A DNA stretch of 64,000 nt from G039954875 sp047528275 (GCA_047528275.1 CP180023.1:434001-498000), one strand, 5' to 3'. Positions 12,300 to 23,399 are shown, numbered from the stretch's first letter. Notes: generated from the letters alone by a model not told the origin. A program made the numbers and translations.

Positions 12300-12759
12300 T
12301 ATATTTTTATTTAATTTGTATTTATTTTTTCTATATTCATTGTGCTATTCGCTATTCCTAGAGGTTTTTGGGATTGATTTTTCTGTAGATTATTTTTTAT
12401 GATTTTAGATTCCTATACCACCTATAGAGACTACTTTTTGAGTTTTTTTTTTCTTCTTCTTGTGCGATTTTATCAAGGAGATGAATTTTTATTCATATGA
12501 CTTTCTTTTTCTATCGACTCATAATCAAAGTGGTCTTCTTGTATCTGCTTGAGCATCCTTTGTACTTGGTCCATTTCTATTCTGAAGGCATGTTAGCTCT
12601 TCGATGTTTTGTACACGATAGAGGATTTATTTTTGTAGATCTTAGAGGTATATTTCTAGAGATTTAGTAAGAATTTATGATTTCTTACATCTCTTTTTGT
12701 ACTAGAGAGCTTACACTCTTTGTCAGGTGGGGACGATGAGATCGAATACCGATAGGTTC
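12300..12759 (-). other. Short decayed stretch between hsdM and dnaB
   Basis: Minus-strand remnants such as HAFRIEMDQVQRMLKQIQED near 12560 suggest a small former coiled-coil gene. Nothing can be assigned. The first 45 bases (12300-12345) are nearly all A+T. Confidence 0.35.
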
Positions 12760-14100
12760 ATAAACTTCATTCCTGATAAGCTTACAGCGTAGACGGTTGT
12801 AAAATAACCTCCTGTTGTGGTGTTTTTTGCACATGAAATCGGCTTGGTTTATACAACTTTAACTTTGACATCTCTCGTCCTACTCTTGCATATCATAGTA
12901 CTTGGGACGGTAACGAAACAGAACGATGTCGGCATTTTGCTCGATGTTTCTTGAGTTAAACAACTCTGAGAGTATGGAATATTTGAAACTTTCTCGGCTC
13001 TCTCATGCTCATGAGAGTTGTGAAATGGGATGATGAGTAACTTGAGTTCTTTAGCTAATGTTTTAAAATTGTGTGATATACTCAAAATTTCTTATTTTAT
13101 ATTAGAGGATTTGGTGCTCATTAATTTCAGGTAATTTACCATTACTATTTGAATGTTTTTCAACTTTTCAGTTTCTTATCTTTGATTCTTAATTGTATTG
13201 GGTCCAGATCGGGGTATCGTCGATATAAAGAGGGATATTCTTGATTTTATTGAATATGCGTTTTATATTTACTGCTTATATCCCTGTCTTACGTATTTTT
13301 TGTAAGGGTACATCGCTCTGATAAGAGATCAATCGCATGGCCAATTGTTCTTTACTCATATCTAGGAAAAAGAAAGCTACCCGGAAAGCCTAGCCCAGCA
13401 GCAAAACAGGTCTTTTGTATGGCTAATTCCGTTTTACTCATCCCGAGATGGGATGCTAGGATAATTAAATCGAATTTTTTCCAACCGAAGATGTTCTTGT
13501 TGATCATTTCTATGTTCGAAGGGATTTCTTTCTGATGTCTTTCTTGCAACTTTGTAGCACGTCGTATTACTTAGCTGATTATTAGGTAAATAATCATGAA
13601 TTTACTTAGACTCGAGGTATTTGGAAAGCTTGTTTATCTACTTTTAGGCTTCTTCTATGAGATCAAAGGAGTCTTTATCTGCTTGTTTGGATGCTTTGAT
13701 CAACTTAAAGTCTATTCATCTGTAAGTGCGCTTGATATAATACTGTTGTATGATCTGATAATGATATTTTAAATGTGACAGGATACTATATTTTGTATCA
13801 GATGTACTAGATAATAATCTAAACCTATTTGAAATAGTTTATTGCCTTTCTCCGAAAGTTCGTTCAAGGTGTGTAGATCGATGCTTTCCTCTTGTGAATA
13901 CATCTCTTTTAGGGTTTGGTAAAGCTGGCATAAGGTCCTTTTGTAGAGAGGTTTATTCTTTCCGAAAAATTTTAATACCTTTTCTATAACATGAGTATCT
14001 ACGATATAGTCCCCTAAGATGGATTGCTTAATCTTCGGGGTCCATAGCTTGGAAATTTTTGAAGGCTCATCAGAGCTTACGACAATAGATTTGTTGCTAT
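12760..14100 (-). pseudogene. dnaB: Replicative DNA helicase DnaB relic (phage-type position)
   Basis: DnaB unwinds DNA at the replication fork. The N-terminal domain is readable at 13800-14060 on the minus strand: YIVDTHVIEKVLKFFGK, LYQTLKEMYSQEESIDLHTL, and GLDYYLVHLIQNIVS. The RecA-like domain begins GWKKFDLIILASHLGMSKTE (13440-13480), where the Walker A GxxGxGKT has become SHLGMSKT. Later parts include ISHNFKTLAKELKLL and, after a frameshift near 12960, NSRNIEQNADIVLFRYRP. Stops and frameshifts are frequent. A phage rather than chromosomal origin is inferred from its place between the recombination genes and the packaging genes on the same strand. Confidence 0.85.
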
Positions 14101-14854
14101 CAAATTTATTTTTATCTAGTTTTTTATCTTTTTATTACTATATATCAAACTATTTATGTATTTACCTAAACCTGCATATAGTTGCTTGGCACTTTTGTCC
14201 TACCAAGTTCCTTGCTCCTATTGTTTTAAATCTCATTACTCACAAAAATGTTTGAAATCATTTTTCTGAAGCTCATATGCGTACTTGATCAGGAAATTCT
14301 TCGAAGGTGATATCTCCTGATTTTAATCTTGTCAAGAGCCTCGAATGGCTACTGGTTTTTTTCTTCTGGAGTTTTTGAAAGTAGGGGGTATTTTATTTTG
14401 TTCATTTTGGTATACATTTTTCGAGTTATTGTATACAAAAACCCTGTTTTTTTTTCGTCAATAATTTTGTATTTTTTGTCTATTTTCATTTATCTCTACC
14501 TTTTGATAGCCCCCAAAAAATATTCTTTGAATACTGGCAGAGTTCAGGATAAGATGCTCTTCAAACAACGTCTTCTCAAAAAAATCTACTTGAATGGCCT
14601 TTTTGATGATTTCTTGTGCGACGAACTCTAATACCCTTGTCAATTAATTAGAAATATCAAAACCAATTTCTCATGCCAACCAATGTAATACCTTTGTTCT
14701 CGATAAATATTACATAGCAGGTAAAGTAGCACTGATATACTATTGGCACCGCACAATCACGCATGATTTTATAACCTTATGGTCGAAGAAAAATCTACAT
14801 TAAATAAAAAGTAATCTATGCCTTGTTTGTTTGAATGATCCTTTTACATTAGAA
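14101..14854 (-). pseudogene. Unassigned prophage gene relic, with 61-codon open frame
   Basis: A minus-strand frame from 14643 to 14458 reads MTRVLEFVAQEIIKKAI and continues past its stop in the same frame to about 14300 (LLTRLKSGDITFEEFPDQVR). The product is charged and helical. I do not recognise it. It lies between dnaB and the antirepressor, where small phage replication accessory genes are common. Confidence 0.35.
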
Positions 14855-15639
14855 TATTTTATTCCTTCTTTCTTAGCTGCTGCATAGGCTTGGTGCTGAT
14901 CTTTCTGATCTTCTCATTGATGAATTTTCTGTCCCTTTTAGTCCAAACGATCATCATACTGGTTTCTATCTTACCTTCTTCATCGGTATAGGTCTAGATT
15001 CTGGTCTTGGTGTAGCCTTTGTTTTGATAATCATAATAAAGCAGCCAAGCGTAGTTTTGCTTGCATTGGATTTTTTTTTAGTGTAATAGTTTATTTAAAA
15101 TCACCCCGCTCATGCTGAGTTCTTTGACGATCTGATTGGCTGTATAAGTGCCATTGCTTTGTAGTACTTGGTCGTAATGGGCTACCTTCTGGGCTTGTTT
15201 TTCTAATACTTCACTTTGTGGGTTTACGTGCTTTTGAAGGATACCGAAGGCTTGTAATAGTACAGTTTTTCTTGATTATTACCTATAGGGGTCTATCCTT
15301 GGGTTAATAGCTCTTTTATTTTGACGTTGCACCTAGGGCAAAGGTTGATTTTAGCCGTCTGGAAAACTCTAGGGATACGTCTTCATCAAATCAGATACTT
15401 TATTCTGAACTCCTTCCATTTTCGATTATAATTAGCTGATAATTATCGATAGAATTTTTATTTTTTCGTTGATCATCATGTATTAGTAAAAATTACTAAA
15501 TGAATTCTTTTTTTTTCAAAAAGTCTTTGGGGGATTTTCAGAAAGGCTTAGCCATTTCTGTAGCGTTGATCATAACGTTGCTGTTGCCTGATTCGAAGAT
15601 GATGGCATTGTCTTGATAATTGAAGGGTTGATTTTTCAT
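14855..15639 (-). pseudogene. Phage antirepressor with KilA-N and KilAC domains, relic
   Basis: A start at 15639 gives MKNQPFNYQDNAIIFESGN, then VMINATEMAKPF, the KilA-N signature of phage antirepressors. The C-terminal part (about 14870-15220) reads AHYDQVLQSNGTYTANQIV, ELSMSGVILNKLL, then after a frameshift YYDYQNKGYTKTRI, stop (TAG), TYTDEEGK and MMIVWTKRDRKFI, the KilAC pattern. At least three stops and a frameshift kill it. Such proteins are thought to counter the lytic repressor or act in phage gene control. Confidence 0.82.
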
Positions 15640-16269
15640 GCTTTGTTGATTTTGTCTCTATTCATCGATCATTTGTTTTTTTTATTTAGCTAGGTAGCCC
15701 ATAACAAAACGACTATAGACACGGTGAATATGATGGCTGATAGGATTGTTTTTGCTTGCATGATTTTTGCTTGTTATTCTTCTTTTTCAATATAGGTCCA
15801 AGGTTCTTTTTTTCGCCTGTGAATTTGTAGGGTCTCATTTTAATTTCTGTGGTCGGTATGAGGTTGGGTTTTATTCTTTGACTAGGTTGCGTATTTATTG
15901 AACTGTTTTGGTTTTTTTAAATTGGATTATTCTTTATATCAACTTTAATAACCAGTGGATTTGATCAACTAATTCTTTTTCTTTGGCGCATATGTGTTTG
16001 CTTAATTTTTTTAGTGGTTTTCGTAGATACTCAGCAGTTTTTTTTCTATTAAAATCCTTTAAATTTTGAATTCCTTGCGTATTGTACTGATTTGATTTAT
16101 GGTATCTAGGTCTTCTATAGTGATTATTTTTATCCTTCTGGTTTATTGGGTTAGGGATTCAAGGGTAGATCTGTGTTTCTGGAATCTGCTAAGAGTTTTT
16201 TTTATGGCATTCCCCATTTGCTGATTTATATGGGGTCAGGCTTTAGTATTAATTTTGTTATGGAATTTA
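15640..16269 (-). pseudogene. Small membrane-protein relic and unassigned prophage remains
   Basis: A start at 15761 gives MQAKTILSAIIFTVSIVVLL, a single transmembrane segment, then a short charged tail with stops that runs into the antirepressor start. Upstream (15780-16260) the minus strand reads short basic stretches full of stops that I cannot assign. Confidence 0.35.
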
Positions 16270-16985
16270 TAATCATTGTATTTTTATTAATCTTGACGTG
16301 ATTTCTTCTGGGCTGAAAGAGATTATTGGAGTTTTCGTTTTGAGTATTTTCAATAAGTCACCGATGATTTGAGCGGCTTTTTTAAGTCTACTTTTCAGAT
16401 CTTTTTGTAGGGACTCAGAGGCTTGGCATTCGATCAGGGCAAGTGTTGGGATTGTTTCGATCATTCGTGAATTGTAGCTGATAAAAAGCACTTTTCCCTA
16501 CCTATATATAACATGTTGAGTTGGGTCTGGATGTAGTATTCGAAACGGTTTTTTTCTATCCAGTACTCTGAATATTATTTAGTTAGACGATAGGAGATTT
16601 TTATATAATATCTCGAGACCCAAGGGTATTTGATTTTATCAAATACCCTTGGGCTCATCGCATCGGGTGGGGCTCCATTATAGTGGTTGTAGCTGGTATT
16701 GTGGAATTTTTAAATTGAGGTACTCTATATCAGGGGTATAGTTTTCCTTTAATAGTACTTCTGCTAGGGACTCGTGGGATTTGCCCCATTCAGTGGCTTT
16801 GCTGTAGAATTTTTCTACAGCTGGTTCTCCGGTGAGTAGCTCGGTTATTTTTTCGTGGATGTAGGTCAGGGTGTTTTGATTAAATATTTTATCTTTGTTT
16901 CTCCCGCTTTTCATCAGCTTCCAGCCTTCTGAAGCGGTGATCCTGCCCAGTCGGTTCTGGGCGCATTCTTCTTAGGTCAGGATTT
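16270..16985 (-). pseudogene. YqaJ/lambda-exonuclease family recombination nuclease relic
   Basis: This family makes 3' single strands for phage recombination and usually pairs with RecT. The minus-strand N-terminus reads EECAQNRLGRITASEGWKLM (about 16910-16970) with TAG stops just before it, then YIHEKITELLTGE and AMEWG-like ATEWGKSHE. An open frame covers 16914-16678. After its stop the frame continues NGAPPDAMSPRVFDKIKYP, corresponding to the family's G-SPDG...ExKCP active site, with the glutamate now lysine. The C-terminus reads FEYYIQTQLNMLYIG and, frame-shifted, LFISYNSRM then LKSRLKKAAQIIGDLLK. A perfect hairpin at 16619-16653 lies over the active-site segment. Confidence 0.8.
16619..16653. 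repeat. Perfect 15-bp inverted repeat with 5-nt loop inside the exonuclease relic
   Basis: Positions 16619-16633 (CCCAAGGGTATTTGA) are the exact reverse complement of 16639-16653, with loop TTTTA. Flanking GAG (16615-16617) and CTC (16654-16656) can extend the stem past one bulged base. No T-run follows on either side, so it is not a normal terminator. The two arms encode the residues SPRVFD and KYPWV of the relic's active-site region. Confidence 0.9.
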
Positions 16986-17460
16986 TAGTTTACATGTAAA
17001 TAAGCGTTTTGGTTCTTTTGGTCGTTTTGTTTTTTGAATTCTATATTTTGTTGGAAGGTATTGATCGTCTCGGATGATTCATCGTTTGTGCTCTTTCACT
17101 TGCTGCCTCTCCTGTTGTACCATCCTTCAGTTTTGGCCATATTCTATGATAATTGTACTGTCTTGTAACTCTTCGCCTGTAGAGAACTCTACGGAACAGA
17201 TTTTCAGCCATAATCATTGGTATTTTCTTTTCCTATTATTTCGAATTTAAGGAGGCTGAGTCTTTTACTTGAATTCAATATTCCTATAATAAAACTACTC
17301 GACTATGAAGGCTTTCCTTGTATGATATGTTTTTTTTCATAACGGCTAGCGGACTCAGTTGTAACTTCTGGGAGATCTTGAGGACTACCATGATGTTTTG
17401 TGTGTTGCCCTAGTAACTTGTTGAAATCATATTCAAACAGCTGAACATCTGGACTATGTA
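16986..17460 (-). pseudogene. recT: RecT-family single-strand annealing protein relic
   Basis: RecT anneals complementary strands during phage recombination. On the minus strand the frame reads GNTQNIMVVLKISQKLQLSP then LAVMK and, after a frameshift, remnants of the conserved YI-GKPS segment (17290-17420). Further on comes VQLS-stop-NMAKTEGWYN, then RRGSKWKS after a frame change (17090-17160), which matches the RecT pattern MA-AEGWY--NGSKW. Its start abuts the YqaJ-type nuclease relic, the usual RecT-nuclease pair. Stops and frameshifts are many. Confidence 0.75.
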
Positions 17461-19860
17461 TTGGAAGTATTTAAAGCTGGATCGATCTGAGAAAATTGAC
17501 TCTCTGTATTTTATTATTTCTACTTCTCGATCTAACTGGGAAAGTTCTTTTTCTTCATCGAAACTTTTCCTTAGGGTTGCTAACCCGATAAGAATTCTTG
17601 GAAAACTTTCTTGTGTATTTTCTTTCTTTGATAAAATTTTTATATTTTTAATATTAGTTATCTATTGTTTTAGGTTTTTAATTTTTGTTTTTTAGGCTCT
17701 TTGACGCTGATTTCTATATTGTACTTACTGGCTATTGTTACCTTTGAATTTTTACCTGAGAGATCTCGGATTTTTTTATATCTTATTACTTTAACTAGTT
17801 GATATATAATTAAATATATCACTATCTCTCCAGCGGTATAGGGTGCTTTTTAAGTATTTTACCGCTTCTCCTAAGGAGGGTACTATCTCATTGTTGTTTA
17901 CCTTGAAATTATGTAGACATTGGTTAACTTTCTCGTCGATCAATTCGCCTGTCTTTTTTATTAATTTTTTAGGAGTGAAATTGATGAATTGTATGGTCCT
18001 TATGATTTCTTCTTATTTAATGGGTGTAATTGGCTCTAGAGTTTTTTTGTTTTTTTATGCAGTGTACCCCAAAGGTGATCTGCTATTCTGAAATGGGTCA
18101 TTTCCTCAAGATTTTTGATAAATTTAGATAATCACTTTCCAGCTTTGCATTTATTGAGCTCTTCGAAATGCTTCTTATAGAAGATGAGAACCAACTGTAT
18201 ACTATCGTAATAGTATCAATATAAAATACTTTTTTAGGGTTGAAATGAATGATCTCTCCTAGAGTATTTTAATCTTCAAATTAGGATTTGTTCAGGCAAA
18301 TGATATTACCTTCTATACTATTTGAAATAGCCTAGTGTCTTCATATTTATTTAGGTTTTGATTCTTTGATTAGCGCTTCTTAAAGAATCTTGTAGCCGCT
18401 GCAACGCTTGGTTTCCTCGATGAATTGCTCTAGCTTTTCGAGGGCTTAGGTGGTATTGAGCTCTATGATTCTTTCTTGAGAAACTTTTTTGAAACCCTCA
18501 TCGTTGTTTTTTTTATAGACACAGATTTGGTATATAACTGTACCGATCTAGATAAAAACCTGGGCAGTATGTTCAATTTTATAAATCTTAAAATATTATA
18601 TGTGATTTATTAATATACTTAATATATATTATTTTAATTTTATTTCTTTTTAGGAGTTATAGGGTATACTACCTTGCAAATCTTTTGATGCCATCAAGGA
18701 GTTTTTCTAATGCTTCTTTACTCTCTTTAACACTGATCTCTAATGTTTTGTGGCGTATCTGCTGGAATTTTTCTTTACTCACCGGGTTTTGGTCTTCATA
18801 AACTAGTTTATGAGTTAGCATCATAATATTATAACTATATATGTATAACTAAATTATTATCAATTAATAAAGATGTATATTTTTGCTCATATATGAATAA
18901 TCTTACTTTCTTTAGTTCAGATTCCTCTCTCTTTATGGTCTGATAGCAAAGGAGGCTTTGGTGATAGTATTTTCTGTCCTTTAGTTTGATTTTCTTACTC
19001 TAGGGCTATGACAGAGAAGGCACTCAAGTGAACAATCTTTTCGTTGATTTGATCGAAGGTTTCTTGGGCAATCCGTAGGTATTTTTCTCTTTGCTCGGCT
19101 TAGTTGTGAATGGTGTACCAATGGCTGTTTTATATAACCTTAAGCTTATTGAGTATGTACCGCCTCTCCTTTTGTAGGTGTTGTAACTCCCGCCGGGTAG
19201 CTTCTTTACTCATACAACGATCTTCTCTAGTGAGTTGGATCGAAAAATCTTTATGTATTGCTGATTTCATCAGGTTTTTGGTTTTAATACATTTGTTTCT
19301 TTCTTAGTTTTGCTAGGGAGCTTCTTACCTTGTTTTTTAGGTGGGCTTGGTGCTATTTTTTGTATATCTCCACTTTCAATGCGGCGCTAGTAAGTCTTGA
19401 GTCCTATTATGGTACAGAATTTAAAAAACCTCTCCATTTGTAGATTGTCTATAATGTCAGGAGTTACCCCGAGCATCTGGACCGCTTCTACTCTGGTTAC
19501 TAAGTCCTATTTCATCTGTATTGTGTTTTTTGGTGATTTTTTCTTGACTACTTAGTGCTCTTCTTATGTCAATATGGGGGGCACATCATACTCAAGTTCT
19601 GGACATTGAGAGATGTATATCTTCTATGTTATAGTTTTTGAATTTGGTTTTGATGAGACCTTCCCCAAAAGAATTTTCAGTAAAATGGGTCTTACCTTTG
19701 TCCCAATCTTCTTGAGTATATTTACTCCAATATTTGGACTTATCACCAATAGCATATTCGATGTCCTTAAGTTCAAAATAGTCAACGTTTTTTATATCCT
19801 CAACAACTTAATTCACTAGTGTTTGTATTATTGATCTTTGTGTTTCCATTTTATCCTCTT
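17461..19860 (-). pseudogene. Early leftward prophage genes, unassigned relics
   Basis: The minus strand holds several small former genes. One starts at about 19850 (METQRSIIQTLVN, then VVEDIKNVDYFELKDIEYAI) and would be the first gene of the leftward operon. Around 19400-19500 a stretch reads VTRVEAVQMLGVTPDIIDNL, which resembles a MerR/excisionase-type helix-turn-helix. Near 18680-18830 a stretch reads KEKFQQIRHKTLEISVKESK. Near 17500-17600 there is coiled-coil sequence. None of these can be named safely. AT-only islands lie at 18590-18650 and 18830-18890. Confidence 0.45.
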
Positions 19861-20059
19861 ATCTCAAGTGATTTACCTCTTTCTTAGTATCATTACTAGA
19901 ATGAGTATTAACATAGAGATAAATCTAGATAATATATTTTTAAATATAAAAGAAAATAATATCATTAACCGAAAATAAATAAATTAATAAATATTTTTTT
20001 TTAAAAAAAAGGCATAGATTATGGTAATTTTACAAGAAAGAATAAAGAAATACCTATAA
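19861..20059. promoter_or_regulatory. Relic divergent control region of the prophage
   Basis: Leftward early genes start at about 19850 and a repressor-like gene runs rightward from about 20060, so this 200-bp AT-rich stretch corresponds to the divergent promoter/operator region of a temperate phage. I cannot pick out operators or reliable promoter boxes in it. The assignment rests on gene arrangement only. Confidence 0.4.
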
Positions 20060-20640
20060 ATCCCGATGAATTAATAATATATCATCTAATTATCCTGAAG
20101 TCAACCCCGAATGGCTAATAATAGGCTGTGGCGAGATGTTACGTCTTGTGAAGGGGGAGGAGGTTCGGAAGAGAGTTTAGAGGAATTTCAGATGATGTAT
20201 GGAAAAAGTCAAGAAATAAAACCTCTTCCTTGCATTGTTTGCGAAGAGAAAGAGAAGACGATACAACTACAGAAAAAGCAATCTGAAGTCCGCGAACGCA
20301 TGCTTTCCGACAAAAATAAACAAATCGAGGAGAAAAAATCCAACTTAGAATGAGTTATCGCATCAAAGGATTAGATAATAGAAGTTTATAAAGAATTACT
20401 TGATGAGCTTCAAGTCAAACTGGGTATAGAAAAAATAAGTACGTTCTTCTGAAGATGATTTATCTAGAAAAAAAATCTCCTACTAAAAACAGGTTTGGCT
20501 ATCGATGAAAGAAATAAAAAATTAAACGATTTCCTTTCCCAGGAAGATTTCAAATATTTTTACAGAGAATTAGATAAAAAGATAGAATTAGAAGAAGAGT
20601 TAAAAAAATTAATCATTCAAAATCATATATATATATATAA
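20060..20640 (+). pseudogene. XRE/CI-like phage repressor relic
   Basis: Around 20085-20140 the plus strand reads NYPEVNPEWLIIGCGEML, which matches the end of the helix-turn-helix domain in Bacteroidota phage repressors (the usual form is YPEINPDWLLTG-GEM). The helix-turn-helix itself, expected at 19990-20080, is too decayed to read. Downstream comes a long coiled coil, EKEKTIQLQKKQSEVRERML and DEL-VKLG-type heptads, with stops at about 20350 and 20375 and later. An 80-codon open frame (20111-20353) overlaps in part but joins two frames. The rightward direction, opposite to the lytic genes, fits a lysogeny repressor. Confidence 0.6.
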
Positions 20641-21069
20641 AATATTAAATTAACGATTCTTCTTAGTAAATATTAATATTATGAAGAATTTATTAGTTAG
20701 AGTACCCCGATCTTTTTACCTTAGATCTTCATATTTTTGATTTACTAAGGAATTGAGCATTTCAATTCTACCACTTACACTTACAGGAGTTGTAAACAAA
20801 AAGTTATCTAAAATTCTGTAGAAGGCTTTAAATCTCTTCTTACAATCAAAAAGATTAATTAGATTTAGAAATCTCCATACCTTTTGCAAAGGAATATATG
20901 AAAATTTATTATATCAATATATTAAGTCTCTTAAATATTAAAAAATTCGATAATTGAAAAAGAGGCTTATCTATTTGTGTATTGATGATGATCTTGTTAT
21001 TATATAGTAAAGTTTTTTTAGCTCTTTTGAGGTCATGCTTAAGATCCGACTTATCTAAGCATATAGGAG
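20641..21069. other. Decayed stretch with unassigned minus-strand remnant
   Basis: On the minus strand 20705-20850 reads AFYRILDNFLFTTPVSVSGR then IEMLNSLVNQKYEDLR, a clean stretch of about 45 residues that I do not recognise. The rest is AT-rich and shows nothing. Confidence 0.35.
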
Positions 21070-21830
21070 AAAACAATAGTAATCTACTGCTGGGAAATTG
21101 AAGTAATGCCTAGAGTAGCTCATTATTTCATTTCAATTATTTGATGGACAAGACTTATTATATTCTGTCTTACAATAGAGAAAAATCTTCTCCAAATTGG
21201 TTTAGTTAGTATGTAGGGCCTTCATCATTGAGCAATGTAAGTAGAAAGAGTAATCTCGGAAGAGATAATACCTTTCCTTGGACTGGTAGCGTCACACGAA
21301 GAAAAGTTACTCTAATTCAGTATTTTAGAAAGATCACAACATCTCTTCAGCTGAGCGCACAATAAGTGAAGATGTGAACGTTTTAACCTTTTTGATGACT
21401 AATATCATCCTGCAAGCTCCTCGTAACAATCTCATAACTTATCCTTTATTAGAAGATTATATGCGGGGTCTGGTTAGAAATGGTAAAGAGGTCTATGTAG
21501 TGATGAGTTTATATGTAAGCTGTGGGTTAGGGAGTGAGGGATAGAGAGATGCATAATTAACCAAGGTCGTATCAGGAGGGGGTGCTAAAAATGATTTGGA
21601 AGGTACTCGTTGTACTACTCAATGGAGATAACGATTTACAAGGTATCACTGCTGAGAATCGTGTCATATCAGTGGATATAAACCAAATGATAATTCAATC
21701 AACCCTGATTGGCTAACTTATATCACTACCGTAGATACCATTGAAGAAGCCACAGAGTTTGATATCATGTGTGTATCTAATATCCCAGAATAGGTTTTAG
21801 AAGATTCTTGAAGCGCATAAAGATGAAAGA
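21070..21830 (+). pseudogene. DNA/RNA non-specific endonuclease relic (NUC1/NucA family)
   Basis: These nucleases cut DNA and RNA without sequence preference and are usually secreted. The plus strand reads LLLGN near 21090, NYLMDKTYYILSYNREKSSP at about 21140, then NWFS. Sequence around the catalytic DRGH motif is lost or unreadable (21250-21380). Later frames give MTNIILQAPRNNL (21400-21440), LLEDYMRGLVRNGKEVYVVM (21450-21510), GGAKNDLEGT and TYITTVDTIEEATEFDI (21720-21770), the typical C-terminal TVD-IE--TG-DF motif. Several stops and frameshifts are present. It may be phage cargo or older chromosomal sequence. Confidence 0.75.
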
Positions 21831-22029
21831 TAGTAGAATTCCTTATACTGATCTGATAGATGGGGGGATTCAAAACCAAGCACTAGTCAATCTATATCCC
21901 TACATAAAAGTTTGTTTTCCCTTCTATCCTTTTGAAGAATCATCTCAGGTATAAAGATTCGTATATTTGTTAATCCAAAGAAGGATCTAAGATTACAAGT
22001 TGGCATCTCAGACTTCATAAGTAAAAATA

Positions 22030-22790
22030 ATAATTCTTCTCTGATTTTTGAAGAATTCAAGAATGAAAATGGCATCATTTTTTTTGGTGACCGTTTGACT
22101 TTAATGAAAATGTTAGGATATAAAGAAATGAAAGGCTTCAATAAAGTCATTGATTGAACTATAAAAGCATGTATTACCCTAAACATTTCTCATTTTGATA
22201 ATTTCAAAGAAGAAAGATGTTATATAAATGTTAATGAAGAAAAAGATTTCAAATTAAGTCGATTTGCTTGTTATTTGACGGTAATGAATGCTGATCCTAA
22301 AAAAGAACAAATAATCTTAGTAAAAACCTAATTTAAAGAATAAATAAGAAAGTTCAAATTATAAATTAATAATAATTAATAAATTGATATAATTTTAATA
22401 ATAAATAAAATTGGAAAATAAATCACCGATGTTCAATCCTAAAGAATTTGGGGTAGAGAATTTTACAATATTCAATAATATGGGTTATATAGGGTTATAT
22501 AATATCTACAATTTTCAGTTAGCTAAACAAAGAGGAGTCCAATCGAAAGATTTAATAGAATATATGGGGCTACTGAATTAGTAGCTAATCTATTCTGAAT
22601 CACAAAAACCGAGAAATAATAAGAAATTTTCAGATAAATGGACAAAAAAAATTAAAAAAAGACCTAATAGAAAGTAGTGGAAGAACTGAGAACAATCGTT
22701 GAGAAAAAAACAGGGAAAACCCTAGAATAATTTCACTTAGAAAGTAAAACACCTGAAATAGAGAAAAATATAAGAGACAGCTCTAAAAAG
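22030..22790 (+). pseudogene. DinD-like (DNA-damage-inducible protein D / BRO-type) relic
   Basis: The plus strand reads EEFKNENGIIFFGDRL, MLGYKEMKGFNKVID, then after a TGA stop TIKACI and FKLSRFACYLTVMNADPKKE (22040-22310). This matches DinD proteins, whose pattern is LGYKEWRNF-KVI--A--AC and LSRYACYL---N-DP-KE. After an AT-only island at 22340-22420 the family pattern resumes with FNPKEFGVENFTIFNNMGYI then GLYN, and YGATELVANLF in another frame (22430-22600). The island replaces about 30 family residues. The C-terminal part is coiled coil with stops. DinD-like genes are common in temperate phages and near DNA-damage regulation. Confidence 0.75.
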
Positions 22791-23399
22791 ATGATCAGAT
22801 AAGAGAAAGAGGAAAAGTAATAATTTGTAATAGTGTTTATTGAAAACCTTTCGTTTACTGGGGGATTATACAAGAATAAATCCCGTACATCTTTAGAGTC
22901 AAATCTGAAGCAATGCCCATTACAAAGATCAAAACCTTCATTACGGAAATGTATATCGTATACTTATCCAAAAGATAGGAAATAATGGGACTAAAATCCT
23001 AACGAATTACTTGGATGATACTATACCAGCCCACAGATCGAGTATAAAATTAAATATCTGTCCACCAAAGAAGATGTGGCTAACCTAGAAACCAAGCTTA
23101 CCGAGAAGATCAATCATCTAGAGACTCCTCAAAGTACCCCAGACCAAAGAAAAGATACTAGAACAGAAGTCAGGCTGATCAAGATCATTCTAAAAGTGTA
23201 GATCAAGCTGGAAAAAATTTTCAAAGTACAGACAAACTGAATCATTAGCATACTCATCATCGTCCTACCGAACATTTTGGACCGGTTCTTCAGATGCTGA
23301 AATCATTCAAGTGAGTTTTTCAGCGCTATTTGTTTACGTTTTCTAAAAGTTCCCTAAATCTCTTAAGAAAGTTATATTATTATGTAATCAAACGGATAA
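22791..23399 (+). pseudogene. Coiled-coil/one-membrane-segment protein relic
   Basis: From about 23040 the plus strand reads IEYKIKYLSTKEDVANLE, TKLTEKINHLETPQ, then stops, then ISILIIVLPNILDRFF, a coiled coil followed by one transmembrane segment. Small phage or plasmid proteins of this plan (a THE-DL-NLE-like coiled coil plus membrane anchor) exist, but I cannot name it. The flanks (22800-23030 and 23300-23399) show nothing assignable. Confidence 0.35.
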
